The notes below the pieces were generated by a model. It had not been told where the DNA came from, searched no databases, and worked only from the letters and a program-made list of their open reading frames with translations. Shown here piece by piece: positions 63,920 to 64,000 of a stretch of DNA of 64,000 bases. The translations under genes were made by a program, and so were the position numbers. How positions within the stretch are numbered: the first letter of the stretch is position 1; each line of letters opens with the position of its first letter. Source of the DNA: Cedecea neteri NBRC 105707 = ATCC 33855 (GTDB lineage: Bacteria; Pseudomonadota; Gammaproteobacteria; Enterobacterales; Enterobacteriaceae); assembly GCF_001571265.1 (NCBI RefSeq), contig NZ_BCTL01000010.1:134135-198134 (forward strand). The letters run 5' to 3'.

Positions 63920-64000
63920 TGGAGCGATCGCCCCTTCCTTGTGCTCTGTCTTAGTCACATTTAACTTGTGAATCCTCCAGGAGATATCTTTCGCTCCGCA

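Overview
This window is a chromosomal segment of a gamma-proteobacterium of the family Enterobacteriaceae. Nearly every backbone protein reads like its E. coli K-12 counterpart, and blocks of genes keep the E. coli order. Several E. coli neighbours are absent and the window carries a plant-pathogen style Hrp type III secretion system, so it is not E. coli or Salmonella. A plant- or environment-associated relative is likely; genus is not decidable from the sequence alone.

Layout. 1-4.2 kb: tail of ybjP, then the arginine ABC transporter genes artPIQM and the ArgR-type controlled artJ. 4.5-8.4 kb: an AT-richer accessory cassette inserted between artJ and rlmC (adjacent in E. coli). It holds a GntR/UTRA repressor gene, divergent from a barrel-like protein of unknown function and a 617-residue GT-B-like protein. 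8.5-23 kb: backbone rlmC, ybjO, the putrescine transporter potFGHI, ybjN, rimK, nfsA, a decayed ybjC, grxA, ybjM, ybjL, the sigma-E dependent sRNA gene rybB, rcdA, ybjJ and ybjI. 23-24.6 kb: a GNAT acetyltransferase and an aldo/keto reductase at a synteny break. 24.7-37 kb: ybiR, mntR, the small protein gene mntS, opgE, ompX, rhtA, dps, glnHPQ (NtrC/sigma-54 promoter visible), ybiO and rlmF.

37.2-43.7 kb: a flavin-reductase-like gene, then the DUF1471 genes mcbA and ybiJ. These two flank a cassette of a cellobiose-type PTS EIIC, a glycosylasparaginase-like amidase and an M17 aminopeptidase, with a convergent regulator that looks like a catalytically dead IS481-type transposase. In E. coli this slot holds fiu-ybiX-ybiI. 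I read the cassette as CRP-linked uptake and breakdown of a glycosylated amino acid or peptide. 43.8-47 kb: ybiB and the SOS helicase gene dinG.

47-64 kb: a Hrp1-type type III secretion island directly after dinG. It has two effector/chaperone pairs (a Cys-His-Asp protease-like effector with a proline-rich tail, and an M91/NleD-like zinc metalloprotease), hrpY and hrpX (convergent and overlapping, an unusual arrangement), hrpL with a sigma-54 promoter, and the operon hrpJ-hrcV-hrpQ-hrcN-hrpO-hrpP-hrcQ-hrcR-hrcS-hrcT-hrcU. Three hrp boxes of the form GGAACC-N15-CCACnnA precede the effector units and hrpJ, which ties them into one HrpL regulon. The island continues past the end: hrcC, hrcJ, the pilus gene and hrpS are not in the window.
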